The translations under genes were made by a program, and so were the position numbers. This document shows, in pieces, positions 30,734 to 39,896 of a stretch of 64,000 bases of DNA; position 1 is the first letter of the stretch, and each line of letters begins with the position of its first letter. Location: assembly GCA_965212545.1 (NCBI GenBank), contig CBDBVB010000015.1, positions 124,001-188,000 on the forward strand, in the 5' to 3' direction. The notes below the pieces were generated by a model. The model was not told where the DNA came from. It made no database searches and saw only the letters and a program-made list of their open reading frames with translations. This stretch comes from JABDIP01 sp965212545. GTDB lineage: Bacteria; Pseudomonadota; Alphaproteobacteria; DSM-16000; Inquilinaceae.

Positions 30734-31249
30734 CTATTTCTCTGCTGCCGTCCAGTTCTCGGCCTGGCGGGTCGCCTCGGCCACCTCGGCCGGGGTCATC
30801 CGGATGGCCAGGGCGTCGCGGCGTTGTGACGCAGCATTGCTGCCGTCCGGGCCGGTGGGGATGCCGCGGGCGGCCAGGTCCAGCCACATATGGGCGGCGA
30901 CGTCATCCCGCGCGACGCCGCGGCCCGACTGATAGGCCAGGCCCAGATTGTATTGCGCGTGAGGATGCCCCTGTTCCGCGGCGCGACGGTACCAGTCGGC
31001 CGACACCGCATTGTCCGCCTGGATGCCGGGGGTGCCGCGATACATCAGGCCCAGCAAGGCCTGGGCGGTCGGATCGCCGTCCTCGGCAAGCGGCGTCCAT
31101 TCCGCCAGTGCGGTGGCGTAGTCGCCCTGGTCATAGGCGAACATCCCGGCGGCCAGATCGGCCCGGGCCGGTGACGTTGCCGGCAGCATCATCAGAACCA
31201 GCACGGCCGCAATCGCGAGGGTCGGACGCAGAGCTGCAAGCATCGTCAT
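30734..31249 (-). CDS. Secreted Sel1-repeat protein
   Basis: 171 residues. A signal peptide (LAIAAVLVLMMLPATSPARA) is followed by Sel1-like repeats: GMFAYDQGDYATALAEWTPLAEDGDPTAQALLGLMY, then VSADWYRRAAEQGHPHAQYNLGLAYQSGRGV, then AAHMWLDLAARG. Sel1 repeats form TPR-like solenoids that mediate protein contacts. The partner is unknown. Two nearby starts, 31249 and 31243, are equally possible. It is transcribed away from the two small secreted ORFs on the plus strand. Confidence 0.82.
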   Translation of the reverse strand: MTMLAALRPTLAIAAVLVLMMLPATSPARADLAAGMFAYDQGDYATALAEWTPLAEDGDPTAQALLGLMYRGTPGIQADNAVSADWYRRAAEQGHPHAQYNLGLAYQSGRGVARDDVAAHMWLDLAARGIPTGPDGSNAASQRRDALAIRMTPAEVAEATRQAENWTAAEK

Positions 31250-31485
31250 ACTCCAACAATCAGCGGTCCGCACGGACCCAGGATATCGCACACCGGCATC
31301 ACTCATCGTCACTCGCACGCAATAATTCGTGATGTGTGACAGCCGTCATGTTCGCTTGTGACAGGCATGGCGATAGTGGGTCATCAACGCGGGATGTTCG
31401 GCCACCATCGAACATCGGGTCTTGAGACCCGCGGATCCGCCCGGAACGGTTCGGACGGCCGCCGCGACAAGCGTTGGAGGTAGCC

Positions 31486-31842
31486 ATGAGATTTGACGAC
31501 ATGGATACAACAAGCCGGTTTTCATCGGCGAGGGCAGCGGCAGCCACCGGTCTGGCCCTGGCGGCATTCGCCGTCGCAACGGTCGGGTCGACCGGCCAAG
31601 CCGCGGCCCAGGGTGTGTGCATGCCGCGCGAGAAGATCGTCGAGATGCTGGACACCCGCTACACGGAGGCGCCGGTCGCACAGGGCCTGGCGTCCGGCGG
31701 GCGGCTGCTCGAGGTGTTCAGCAGCCCCGATGGCGCCACCTGGAGCCTGCTCTTGACCGCTCCGGACGGCACCAGTTGCCTGATGGCCGAGGGCCATGGC
31801 TGGTTCTCTCTGCCCGAGGCGTTGGTCGGACAGGTGTCGTGA
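31486..31842 (+). CDS. Uncharacterised small secreted protein
   Basis: 118 residues starting at ATG 31486 after a strong TTGGAGG site. Residues 20-45 are a hydrophobic signal ending in AAAQG. The mature region, CMPREKIVEMLDTRYTEAPVAQGL then GGRLLEVFSSPDGATWSLLLTAPDGTSCLMAEG, reads like a short beta-rich domain with two cysteines. I do not recognise a named family. Its stop overlaps the start of a 73-codon ORF (TGATG), so the two are probably co-translated. Confidence 0.72.
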   Translation: MRFDDMDTTSRFSSARAAAATGLALAAFAVATVGSTGQAAAQGVCMPREKIVEMLDTRYTEAPVAQGLASGGRLLEVFSSPDGATWSLLLTAPDGTSCLMAEGHGWFSLPEALVGQVS

Positions 31843-32063
31843 TGCGCCTTGCCCTCGCGAACTCCTGCCAGTCGGGCGCCGTGGTGTTTCCCGATGCGCC
31901 GGAATCCGACGACGCCTATCAGCGCCGGCTGGCGCTCAGCCTGATCGGATCGGTCGGCTATGACGGCGCGGTCCGCTATTGCCGCAACAATTCCTGGGAC
32001 GGCGTGCTGCGAGCCGTCCTTGCGCTGCCGCGCGCGTCGACGGCACCGAGCCGCCTGTCGTAA
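31842..32063 (+). CDS. Uncharacterised 73-residue protein coupled to the preceding gene
   Basis: Starts at the ATG inside the TGATG overlap with the upstream gene. It reads MRLALANSCQSGAVVFPDAPE and later RRLALSLIGSVGYDGAVRYCRNNSWDGVL. No signal peptide is evident, so it is probably cytoplasmic. The segment DGAVRYCRNNSWDGVLRAVLA looks like an amphipathic helical pair. There is no known family that I can name. Reality is supported by the overlap arrangement and composition, not by a domain. Confidence 0.55.
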   Translation: MRLALANSCQSGAVVFPDAPESDDAYQRRLALSLIGSVGYDGAVRYCRNNSWDGVLRAVLALPRASTAPSRLS

Positions 32064-32090
32064 CGGGCGGTTCGGCGGCCCCTCGAGCGG

Positions 32091-32198
32091 GATGACATGA
32101 AGTCGAATCGACTTCATGTCTGAATCCCTCTCTAATTCAACAAGTTAGACCAAGATTCAGACGCGAGGTCGAGGCGACCTCACGTCATCTTGGTCTTG
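32091..32198. repeat. REPIN-like paired palindrome, family C
   Basis: Two 36-bp units, 32091-32126 and 32154-32189, are inverted, diverged copies of each other, each running from GATGAC to CTGAATC. The first holds a perfect 12-bp stem (GACATGAAGTCG with CGACTTCATGTC, loop of 3). The second holds GAGGTCG with CGACCTC. AGACCAAGAT (32147) and ATCTTGGTCT (32187) flank the second unit. It lies between convergent genes and may also terminate transcription. Confidence 0.75.
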
Positions 32199-32203
32199 AG
32201 GCC

Positions 32204-34951
32204 TCAGGCCAGGAAGTCGCCGACGATCGCGACCGCCTCGGCCAGGCCGAGACGCTGCACCTCGACGCCATCGGGGAATGCGCCGGTCAGCCGGGTCGGC
32301 ATCATCGGATCGAGCATGACGAACACGCCATGGTCGCCGGACTGGCGGATCAGCCGGCCATAGGCCTGCTTCAGCCGCAGCCGGGTGATCATGTCGTCGT
32401 ACCGGCGTTTGCCGAAATGCTCCCGCCGCGCCCGGTGGAGAATGTTCGGCCGCGGCCACGGCACCCGGTCGAACACGATCAGCCTGAGGCTGCGGCCGGG
32501 CACGTCTATGCCGTCGCGCACCGCATCGGTGCCCAGCAGGCAGGAATCCGGCTCGCCGCGGAAGATATCGACCAGGGTCGCCACGTCCAGCCCGTCGACA
32601 TGCTGGGCATGCAGGGCAATGCCCGCCTGCTCCATGGGCACCGCGATCCGCCGATGGACCTCGCGCAGCCGGCTGATCGCCGTGAACAGGCCCAGCCCGC
32701 CGCCGCCGGCCGCCTCGAACAGGGACCGGTAGGCGGCGGCCACCTGATCGAAATCATCCTTGCGAACGTCGCGCACCACCAGGACCCGGGTCTGGCCGCC
32801 ATAGTCGAAGGGCGAGGGCACCGCCGCCCGGGTCGCCGGGCGGGGCAGGTGGACGGCGCCGGTCAGGGCCTCCGCCGCCTGCCAGTCGGCCTCGGGCTCG
32901 CCGGTGCCGTCGGTCAGGGTGGCCGAGGTCACCACCATGCCCTGGGCGTAATGGCCAATCGCCTCGGCAAAGGGCCGGGTCGGGTCGACCCAGTGCCGGT
33001 AATGGCCGACATCGACATCGCGGCTGGCGCCGTCCGACCCCATGCGTTCCACCCCGAACCAGTCGACGAAGGCGTCGGGTGTCTGGCCGCCCAGGGTCGC
33101 CAGCATGTCGCGCCATGCCTGGATCTGCACCCCGGCGCGCCGCTCCAGGGCGCGGGCCATGGCGTCCTGGCGCAGCCGGGTCTGGCTGTCCAGCCGGTCG
33201 GCCTCGTCGTCCAGCCGGGCGCGCAGCGCCTTGCCGATCACCCTGAGCGGCTTCTGTAGTCGTCGCAATGCGGCATCCAGGGTCGACGCGGCCTCGACCA
33301 GCCCGTCGATCGGTTCCGTCGCGTCGCATTCCAGATCGTAGGGGCCGTCGACGCCGCTGGCGCGGGCGTAGGTCTGAGCCCGGACCAGGGCCAGGAAGCG
33401 CTCGGTATCGCCGCCGGCATCCCCGGAGGCGATGCGCCCCGCCCAGCCTTCGCCGGGCAGGGCGCGGGCGGCGCGCTCGACCTCGTCGATGGCTGCCCTG
33501 GCCTCGTCATCCTCGCCCAGCAGATCGTCGACCCGGCGCTTCAGCCCGCGCGCCCGGCTGCGCCGCCGGCTCTCCACCCCGATCAGCCAGCGCCGCAGCT
33601 CGGCGGTCTCCTGGCCGGTCAGATGGCCGGCGAAGGCGCTATCGGCGGCGCCGAACAGATGATGACCCTCGTCGAAGACGTAGCGGGTCGGCAGGGTGGT
33701 GTCGTCCATCCCGCCCAGCGCCGCCTGGATCATGACCAGGGCGTGGTTGGCCACCACGATGTCGGCCTTGCGGGCGCGGCGCACGCTGCGCTCGATGAAG
33801 CAGCGGCCGTAATGGGGGCAGGCGGAATAGACGCATTCGCCGCGCCGGTCCGCCAAACCAAGGCTGCGCCCGCGGCCGACCAGATCGGCCAGCCATCCGG
33901 GGAAATCGCCGCCGCTCATATCGCCGTCGCGGGTCGCCGCCGTCCATCTCGCCATCAGGCCCAGCGCAATGCCGTATTGCGGCTGGGTCGGCAGGGCGCG
34001 GGCGGCTTCCTCCAGGTTCAATAGGCAGAGATAGTTCTCCCGCCCCTTGCGCAGCACCACCCTGGCGGCCTTGCGGTCGGGGCGCGGATGCAGCCGGTCG
34101 AGTTCCCGGTCGATCTGGTGCTGCAGATTGCGGGTGAAGGTCGAGATCCACACCGGCGCGCCGTTGCGCTCGGCCCACAGGCTGGCCGGCGCCAGATATC
34201 CCAGGGTCTTGCCGACCCCGGTCCCGGCCTCGGCCAGGACCGTGTTCGGAGCGTCCGGCTGCGCGCGCGGGGTGAACGCCTCGCTGACGGCGCTGGCATA
34301 GTCGGCCTGCTGCGGCCGCTCCTCGGCCTCGTCGCCGATCAGCTGCGCGAGGCGTCCGCGGGCGTCGGCCGGCTCCACCGGGATCTGGCCGGGCGGCACC
34401 GGCGGCGGGTCGGGCTCCCATTCCGGCAGCCGGTGCCAGACCTGCAGCGCCCGGCCGCCATTGCCGTCGGTGGCGCCATAGGGCTTGCCCAGGGCCGCCA
34501 GCACCAGCGGACCCCACAGCCAGCCGGCCCGCGCCATGGACCAGGCGATGCCGGCGGCATCCGACGCCTCCTCGCGTCCCGGTGCTGTCAGATCGGCCAG
34601 CAGTCGCGCCGTCGCTCGCTGCAAGGCAATCGCGCCATCCTCAAGCGAGTGCGGAATCGGCAAGGAGAGCGTTTCCGACAGCCCGCGCGGCGTCGGCACG
34701 CAGAATCGGGCCGGATGCACGAAGGCGAACAGTTCCAGCAGATCGTAGGCGCGGAACGCGTCCAGGGATTCCCGCCGGGCGATCGAGCGGGCGTGGCAGA
34801 CCAGCAGCGGCGGGCCGTCCAGGCGCCGCCGCAGCCCCGGCCCGTCGAGTTCCTCGATCTCGCCATCGGCGCTCACCAGCACGCCGCCGCTCGCGCCCAG
34901 CACCAGCGCGTCGGCCTCGGGTATGCGCACGGTCGGAGCGGCTGAGGACAT
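32204..34951 (-). CDS. DinG-type ATP-dependent DNA helicase
   Basis: 915 residues, superfamily 2 iron-sulfur helicase (XPD/DinG/YoaA relatives) unwinding DNA 5' to 3', used in repair or at R-loops. Walker A is AEAGTGVGKTLGYL near residue 245 and the DEAH box reads FDEGHH. The iron-sulfur cysteines are YLCLLN, VYSACPHYGRCF and nearby. The C-terminal helicase domain has VTSATLTDG and the arginine-finger motif QAYGRLIRQSGDHG. An N-terminal part of about 220 residues is extra. The start at 34951 (MSSAAPTVRIPEADALVLG) is chosen because the sequence upstream is antisense to the amidase region. Confidence 0.9.
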   Translation of the reverse strand: MSSAAPTVRIPEADALVLGASGGVLVSADGEIEELDGPGLRRRLDGPPLLVCHARSIARRESLDAFRAYDLLELFAFVHPARFCVPTPRGLSETLSLPIPHSLEDGAIALQRATARLLADLTAPGREEASDAAGIAWSMARAGWLWGPLVLAALGKPYGATDGNGGRALQVWHRLPEWEPDPPPVPPGQIPVEPADARGRLAQLIGDEAEERPQQADYASAVSEAFTPRAQPDAPNTVLAEAGTGVGKTLGYLAPASLWAERNGAPVWISTFTRNLQHQIDRELDRLHPRPDRKAARVVLRKGRENYLCLLNLEEAARALPTQPQYGIALGLMARWTAATRDGDMSGGDFPGWLADLVGRGRSLGLADRRGECVYSACPHYGRCFIERSVRRARKADIVVANHALVMIQAALGGMDDTTLPTRYVFDEGHHLFGAADSAFAGHLTGQETAELRRWLIGVESRRRSRARGLKRRVDDLLGEDDEARAAIDEVERAARALPGEGWAGRIASGDAGGDTERFLALVRAQTYARASGVDGPYDLECDATEPIDGLVEAASTLDAALRRLQKPLRVIGKALRARLDDEADRLDSQTRLRQDAMARALERRAGVQIQAWRDMLATLGGQTPDAFVDWFGVERMGSDGASRDVDVGHYRHWVDPTRPFAEAIGHYAQGMVVTSATLTDGTGEPEADWQAAEALTGAVHLPRPATRAAVPSPFDYGGQTRVLVVRDVRKDDFDQVAAAYRSLFEAAGGGGLGLFTAISRLREVHRRIAVPMEQAGIALHAQHVDGLDVATLVDIFRGEPDSCLLGTDAVRDGIDVPGRSLRLIVFDRVPWPRPNILHRARREHFGKRRYDDMITRLRLKQAYGRLIRQSGDHGVFVMLDPMMPTRLTGAFPDGVEVQRLGLAEAVAIVGDFLA

Positions 34952-35013
34952 GGCGCCACTATATCCGCGCGGGGGAGCGGGCCGGTGCCGATTCCGCGTG
35001 AACGGATAAAGCG

Positions 35014-35721
35014 CTAGATTCCCTGATCGTATTCCGGGTTGTTCTGGCGGTCGGTGACTGTCCAGTCGCGCCGGTACAGGCCGCGATTGACAGTGGCGGT
35101 CAAGCCGAGTTCGCGGACCGCCCATTCGCCCACATTGACCCAGATATCCGGCCCCGGGCAGCTGTTCAGCTTGTTGTGCCGGCCCTCGCTGTCCGGCGCC
35201 TGGATCTGGCCGTGCGGGTGCACGTAGTCGAGCGCCGGCAGGTTGGAGTTCAGCGACCACAGCAGATTCCGGCCGGACCGGATCGCCTCGGGCGTCAGTC
35301 GGTCGCCGCTGGGTGAGCGGCTATTCGCGAATCGGCCGCAGAACTCGATATCGATGCCGTGGCGTCCGCCGGCATCGTTCAGGATGTAGCGGACATCATG
35401 GGTATAGATCACCGAGCCGGTCTGCAGGACCACGAAATGCGCGGTGATTCGGTCGATGCGATGCCGGCTGCGGCGCTGTTGGTCGCGCTCGGCCGCCGGC
35501 AGGGCCTGGCGTTCCGACATGAAGGTCGACCCGGCCGTCTGGTGCAGCACGACGGCGCGAATACTGGCGAATCCGCGATCGAAGCGGGCCGACTCCGTGC
35601 TGGGCGGCCCGGACCGCCGGGCGATGCTGCCGCGGCCATAGATCGGTATGCCGGCGACCGAAGTGACTTCATCCGCCGCCGCGACGCGGCGGTCGCGGAT
35701 CCATCCGGGCAGTTTCAGCAT
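35014..35721 (-). CDS. N-acetylmuramoyl-L-alanine amidase domain protein
   Basis: 235 residues, starting MLKLPGWIRDRRVAAADE. AVVLHQTAG supplies the first zinc histidine, YVHPHGQIQAP the second, and SCPGPDIW the third ligand position, as in Amidase_2/T7-lysozyme-like enzymes that cut the amide between MurNAc and the stem peptide. ARFDRGF, ITAHFVVLQTGSVIYTHD and GIDIEFCGRF fit the fold. There is no signal peptide and no phage genes nearby. A cytoplasmic or self-exported role, or an orphan endolysin origin, are both possible. Confidence 0.78.
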   Translation of the reverse strand: MLKLPGWIRDRRVAAADEVTSVAGIPIYGRGSIARRSGPPSTESARFDRGFASIRAVVLHQTAGSTFMSERQALPAAERDQQRRSRHRIDRITAHFVVLQTGSVIYTHDVRYILNDAGGRHGIDIEFCGRFANSRSPSGDRLTPEAIRSGRNLLWSLNSNLPALDYVHPHGQIQAPDSEGRHNKLNSCPGPDIWVNVGEWAVRELGLTATVNRGLYRRDWTVTDRQNNPEYDQGI

Positions 35722-35888
35722 GGCGGCCTCCAGTCGGTCCCGGCCGGTTCGACCCCGGCACGAATTGTCATTCGGAGGGGGATTCCGACATCCCGCCGCC
35801 AATGGGTCAAGGCCCGGCTGTGGGCCATTTCAAATCGGTCGGTGCCGCCCTATAGTGCGCCGCCGTTCCGCCTGCCGAATTGACCGCT

Positions 35889-37409
35889 ATGACCGATCGC
35901 GCCGACCCGCCGTCCGAAACCGAGTCCGGCGACCTGCCCCTGCCGGAGGACAATCCTCTGCGCGCGCCCAGGCTGGAGAAGCTGGCCGCGCTGCGCGACG
36001 CCGGTGTCGACCCCTACCCGTACACCTTCGAGAAGGACAGCACCGCAGCGGCGCTGCACGAGGCCTATGCCGAGCTGCCGGACGACACCCAGACCGAGGA
36101 TACGGTGCGGATCGCCGGACGCATCCGGGCCATGCGCAACAACGGCATGTTCATCGATCTGCATGACGTGACCGGCAAGATCCAGATCTTCAGCCACAAG
36201 GATTTCCTGTCCGAGGAAGAGCGCGCCAAGCTCAAGCTGCTGGATATCGGAGACATGCTGGGGGTCGAGGGCCAGGTGCGGCGGACCAGGCGCGGCGAGC
36301 TGTCGGTCAATTCCCGCAGCCTGACGGTGCTGGCCAAGGCGCTGCTGCCGCTGCCGGAGAAATACCACGGCCTGACCGATGTCGAGGCGCGCTACCGCCA
36401 GCGCTATCTCGACCTGATCATGAACGAGGATAGCCGCGACGTGCTGCGCGCCCGCAGCCGGGTGATCGCCGAGATCCGGACCTTCATGACCGGGCGCGGG
36501 TTCCTCGAGGTCGAGACGCCGATGCTGCACCCGATCCTCGGCGGCGCTTCGGCCAAGCCCTTCGTGACCCATCACAACGCGCTGCATGCCGATCTTTACC
36601 TGCGCATCGCGCCGGAGCTCTATTTGAAGCGGCTGATCGTTGGCGGTCTGTCGGAACGGGTGTTCGAGATCAACCGCTCGTTCCGCAACGAAGGCCTGTC
36701 GCCCCGGCACAATCCCGAATTCACCATGATGGAGCTGTATCAGGCCTATGCCGACTATCACGACATGATGGCGCTGGCCGAGGATCTGATGGCGCGGCTG
36801 GCGGAGGTGGCCGGCGGCTCGACCAAGTTGAGCTATGACGGCAACGAGATCGATTTCGCAGGTCCCTATCCGCGCCGGCGGATGGCCGATCTGGTGGAAG
36901 AGGTCACCGGCATCGACTTCATGGGCCTGGATGCGGACGCCGCGCGCAAGGCGGCGGAGTCCCAAGGCTGCGAGGTCACCGGCGCGGAGAAATGGGGCGA
37001 GTCGATGGAGAAGGTATATGGCCACAAGGTCGAGCACACGTTGATCCAGCCGGTGCATGTGACCGATTTCCCGCGCGACATCTCGCCGCTGGCCAAGGTG
37101 CATCGCCAGGACGAGCGCCTGACCGAGCGCTTCGAGACCCTGATCAATGGCTGGGAGGTCGCCAACGCGTTTTCCGAGCTGACCGATCCCGTGGATCAGT
37201 ATGAGCGCTTCCAGGCCCAGGTCGCGGCGCGCGAGGCCGGCGACGACGAGGCGCAGATGATGGATCTCGACTACGTCACGGCGCTGGAACACGGCATGCC
37301 GCCGACCGGCGGCATGGGGGTCGGCATCGACCGCCTGGTCATGCTGCTGACCGGTTCGCCCTCGATCCGCGACGTCATCGCCTTCCCGACGCTCAGGCGG
37401 AAAGGGTGA
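35889..37409 (+). CDS. lysS: Lysyl-tRNA synthetase, class II
   Basis: 506 residues. The OB-fold anticodon domain (VRIAGRIRAMRNNGMFIDLHD) is followed by the catalytic core: motif 1 FLEVETPMLHPILGGASAKPF, motif 2 FEINRSFRNEGLSPRHNPEFTMMELYQAYADY, and motif 3 GMGVGIDRLVMLLTGSPSIRDVIAFP. The ATG at 35889 is preferred to a TTG nine bases upstream. It lies 32 bases from the convergent ABC permease gene. Intact. Confidence 0.97.
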   Translation: MTDRADPPSETESGDLPLPEDNPLRAPRLEKLAALRDAGVDPYPYTFEKDSTAAALHEAYAELPDDTQTEDTVRIAGRIRAMRNNGMFIDLHDVTGKIQIFSHKDFLSEEERAKLKLLDIGDMLGVEGQVRRTRRGELSVNSRSLTVLAKALLPLPEKYHGLTDVEARYRQRYLDLIMNEDSRDVLRARSRVIAEIRTFMTGRGFLEVETPMLHPILGGASAKPFVTHHNALHADLYLRIAPELYLKRLIVGGLSERVFEINRSFRNEGLSPRHNPEFTMMELYQAYADYHDMMALAEDLMARLAEVAGGSTKLSYDGNEIDFAGPYPRRRMADLVEEVTGIDFMGLDADAARKAAESQGCEVTGAEKWGESMEKVYGHKVEHTLIQPVHVTDFPRDISPLAKVHRQDERLTERFETLINGWEVANAFSELTDPVDQYERFQAQVAAREAGDDEAQMMDLDYVTALEHGMPPTGGMGVGIDRLVMLLTGSPSIRDVIAFPTLRRKG

Positions 37410-37441
37410 TCAGCATCTGCCATCGGGGCCGCACCGGGCGG

Positions 37442-38815
37442 CTATAGCACCTCCCGGTGGATGCTGCGTATTCGGTGGCCGAGCACGACATAGATCGCCA
37501 TTACCTGCAACAGAACCGGACTGATTGTCAGCCATGCGGTCCCGGTGGGGATCGGCCAGAACATTGGTAACAGCGGATCGGCCAGGTAGAAGGCCGTGAT
37601 CGGCAGGATTCCATGAAGGACCAAAAGACAGCCGAACGCCATGAGGCTGGTGGTGTCCGAGGGGCGCATGGAGTTCAGGAGCAGGATCAGGGCCATATCG
37701 CGGGCGGCGAACAGAAGCGCGGCGATCAACACGTCGTCGGTGATGCGTTGGCCGGCGAATTCCGGCCAATAGTAATCGTTGCCGCCAATGATCAAGCAAC
37801 CACCGACGACCGCCAGAAGCGCCAGGGTGACGACGGATCGCGGCATCTGGTCGAAGACCTCTTTCCACGCACGTCCTGCAAATGAGCGGCCGATCCCACG
37901 AAACGTTTGCCAGGTCACGGGTTCCGCCAGGGCGATCGAGTAGAACAGGAGGACACCGACAAAGAGCGGCAGCATCCCGCCGGGCGTCCGAAGATCGTCG
38001 ATCAAGAGGGGCAGGGGATCGCCATATCCCCGGTCGAAGCCCGCAACGTACACAATGGTGAAAACGGCAAAGCCCAGCCAAGACAGGGGGCTGTTGGTGT
38101 ACTGAAACTCACGGCGCATCATGAAATACAGGCCGGTCAGCGCCCACGCAGCATAGGCTACGGCAGTGAGGATCAGCAGATCCAGGGCGCCGATCCATGC
38201 GCCGTACCAGGTAATGCCATAGCTCGGTGGGAGCAGTATCCATAGCACCGGTATGGCCAGGTAGCCGGACGAACTTGAGACGATCGTTGCTATCGACCAC
38301 CCGTTCTCACGATTGGCCGTAGGCGCTTTCGACAGCCCGACCAGATAGGAAATCATGGAAGAGGATTGGGCAATGACGCCTGCGAGGATCCAGATGATGA
38401 CGGTCTTGATGATGTGTGCGTCGGGCAGCGACTGCGAGTGCGCCATGAAGGCGTAGAGCACGATGCAGACGAAGCCGCCATACCAGGCCAAGGCGCTGCT
38501 TCCGAACAGCTTTCCCCAGGCCATCGACCAGGGTGGGATCGCCGACATCCGTTGCCCGTCCCAGGTATGCTCCTTCATTTCGGTCGCGATCGATAGCGTA
38601 CCGCGACCGGACCCGAACAGGATGGTGACGAAGCCGAACACAGCGAACGCGTAAACTTCCCATTGCGGATGGGCGCCGATCGATTGTGGCCGGCCGATCG
38701 TATCCAGGACATGGATCCCCAGGAAGGCGCCGCCCAGAAGCAATGGCAGGAGGACCAGCCAGACCGGGTTGTGAACGAGCCACAGATTGCGAACGAATTC
38801 CGGATTACGTGTCAT
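37442..38815 (-). CDS. ABC transporter membrane protein
   Basis: 457 residues, about ten to twelve hydrophobic segments. It begins MTRNPEFVRNLWLVHNPVWLVLLPLLLGG. An EMKEHTWDGQRMSAIPPWSMAWGKLFGSSALAWYGG block resembles the coupling-helix region of ABC-2/GldF-like permeases. It is translationally coupled (overlapping ATG) to the ATPase gene directly upstream, which defines it as the permease. The substrate is unknown; members of this arrangement occur near bacitracin- or gliding-type exporters, but no specific match is claimed. Confidence 0.75.
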   Translation of the reverse strand: MTRNPEFVRNLWLVHNPVWLVLLPLLLGGAFLGIHVLDTIGRPQSIGAHPQWEVYAFAVFGFVTILFGSGRGTLSIATEMKEHTWDGQRMSAIPPWSMAWGKLFGSSALAWYGGFVCIVLYAFMAHSQSLPDAHIIKTVIIWILAGVIAQSSSMISYLVGLSKAPTANRENGWSIATIVSSSSGYLAIPVLWILLPPSYGITWYGAWIGALDLLILTAVAYAAWALTGLYFMMRREFQYTNSPLSWLGFAVFTIVYVAGFDRGYGDPLPLLIDDLRTPGGMLPLFVGVLLFYSIALAEPVTWQTFRGIGRSFAGRAWKEVFDQMPRSVVTLALLAVVGGCLIIGGNDYYWPEFAGQRITDDVLIAALLFAARDMALILLLNSMRPSDTTSLMAFGCLLVLHGILPITAFYLADPLLPMFWPIPTGTAWLTISPVLLQVMAIYVVLGHRIRSIHREVL

Positions 38816-39741
38816 GTTCCGGTCTTCCGATCATGCTGCATGGCGGCGAAATAGGCGTCCTGGAGCTGGACCGTGTATTCGCCGAATCCGCGGACCGGGA
38901 CATCGATCTCGATCAGGCTTCGGAGCAATTGCTGTTGGGCCCGGGCGTCGCCGGAGAATTCGAATGTTGCGGCCAAGTCTTCGACAACGACATCGGACAC
39001 GCCATCGATCTCATCCAGTTTGGCGGCCAGCCCGTGGTCCGGTGTTGCCAGATCGACGCGAAAGCGGCGGCTGTCCGGACTCTGCCGGTCGTGAAGCGAC
39101 GCTTGTTCGACGATCCGGCCGTCGCGCATGACCAGCATGGCGGTGCTGTAATCCTCGAGTTCGGCCAGGATATGCGACGACACCAGGATGGTCATTCCGC
39201 CATCCCTGAGCGCCAGCAGAAGCTGCGACAGCTCCTTGCGTGCCTCCGGATCGAGCCCGGAGGCGGGCTCGTCGAGCACCATGAAGGCAGGATCGTGGAT
39301 GATGGTCTGGGCGATGGCCAAACGCTGGCGCAGGCCGCGCGAAAGGTCGCCGGCCTTGGTGTCCAGATAGGACGCGATGTCCAGCCGCTCGGCCGCGTGT
39401 TCGACAGCGTTGGCCACCGAGGACTCTTGCACACCGTGCGCGCTGGCGGCGAAAGTCAGGCACCGTTTGACGGTGAGCGTCTCATAGACACCGAAGAAAT
39501 CGGTCAGGTAGCCCATGCGCCGGTGGGCGGAGTGGGAATTGCGGAAGACGTCCTGACCCTCGAACAGGACCGAGCCGTCCAGCGGCTCGTACAATCCGAC
39601 GATGCAGCGGATCAGCGTCGTCTTGCCCGCGCCGTTCGGCCCCACGAGGGCGGTCACGCTGCCCTTGTCGATGGAACAGCTGACGCGATCCAGCGCCCGC
39701 TTGTCGTCGTAGTTGAAGATCAGATCCCGTATTTCGATCAA
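38812..39741 (-). CDS. ABC transporter ATP-binding protein
   Basis: 309-residue ATPase partner of the membrane protein that follows it. Walker A GPNGAGKTTLIRC, signature region LSRGLRQRLAIAQ (SRG in place of SGG), Walker B MVLDEPASGLDPE and the switch histidine in ILVSSHILAE are present. A 90-residue C-terminal domain ends PVRGFGEYTVQLQDAYFAAM, as in CcmA/BcrA-type exporters. The stop overlaps the permease start by four bases. Nothing in the sequence points to the cargo. Confidence 0.88.
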   Translation of the reverse strand: MIEIRDLIFNYDDKRALDRVSCSIDKGSVTALVGPNGAGKTTLIRCIVGLYEPLDGSVLFEGQDVFRNSHSAHRRMGYLTDFFGVYETLTVKRCLTFAASAHGVQESSVANAVEHAAERLDIASYLDTKAGDLSRGLRQRLAIAQTIIHDPAFMVLDEPASGLDPEARKELSQLLLALRDGGMTILVSSHILAELEDYSTAMLVMRDGRIVEQASLHDRQSPDSRRFRVDLATPDHGLAAKLDEIDGVSDVVVEDLAATFEFSGDARAQQQLLRSLIEIDVPVRGFGEYTVQLQDAYFAAMQHDRKTGT

Positions 39742-39896
39742 CGGCCCGCTCCCAACGATCGTCCGGAGAATTGACCGGTCGGCGTTGAAAAATGCCTAAC
39801 GTCAATCGCGAGGATTATTCGGCCGGCACCACTTGGCCGGGCGCGTGCGGACGTCGGCGGTCCGCTCCGAAGGGCGCGTGACCGGACCGCCGGTCC

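Noticed and set aside
32091..32198. CRISPR repeat pair.
   Set aside because: The two copies are inverted, diverged and self-complementary, with no regular spacers and no cas genes.
35014..35721. Phage endolysin.
   Set aside because: The amidase fold is compatible, but no holin or phage genes are present, so a chromosomal amidase-like call is safer.
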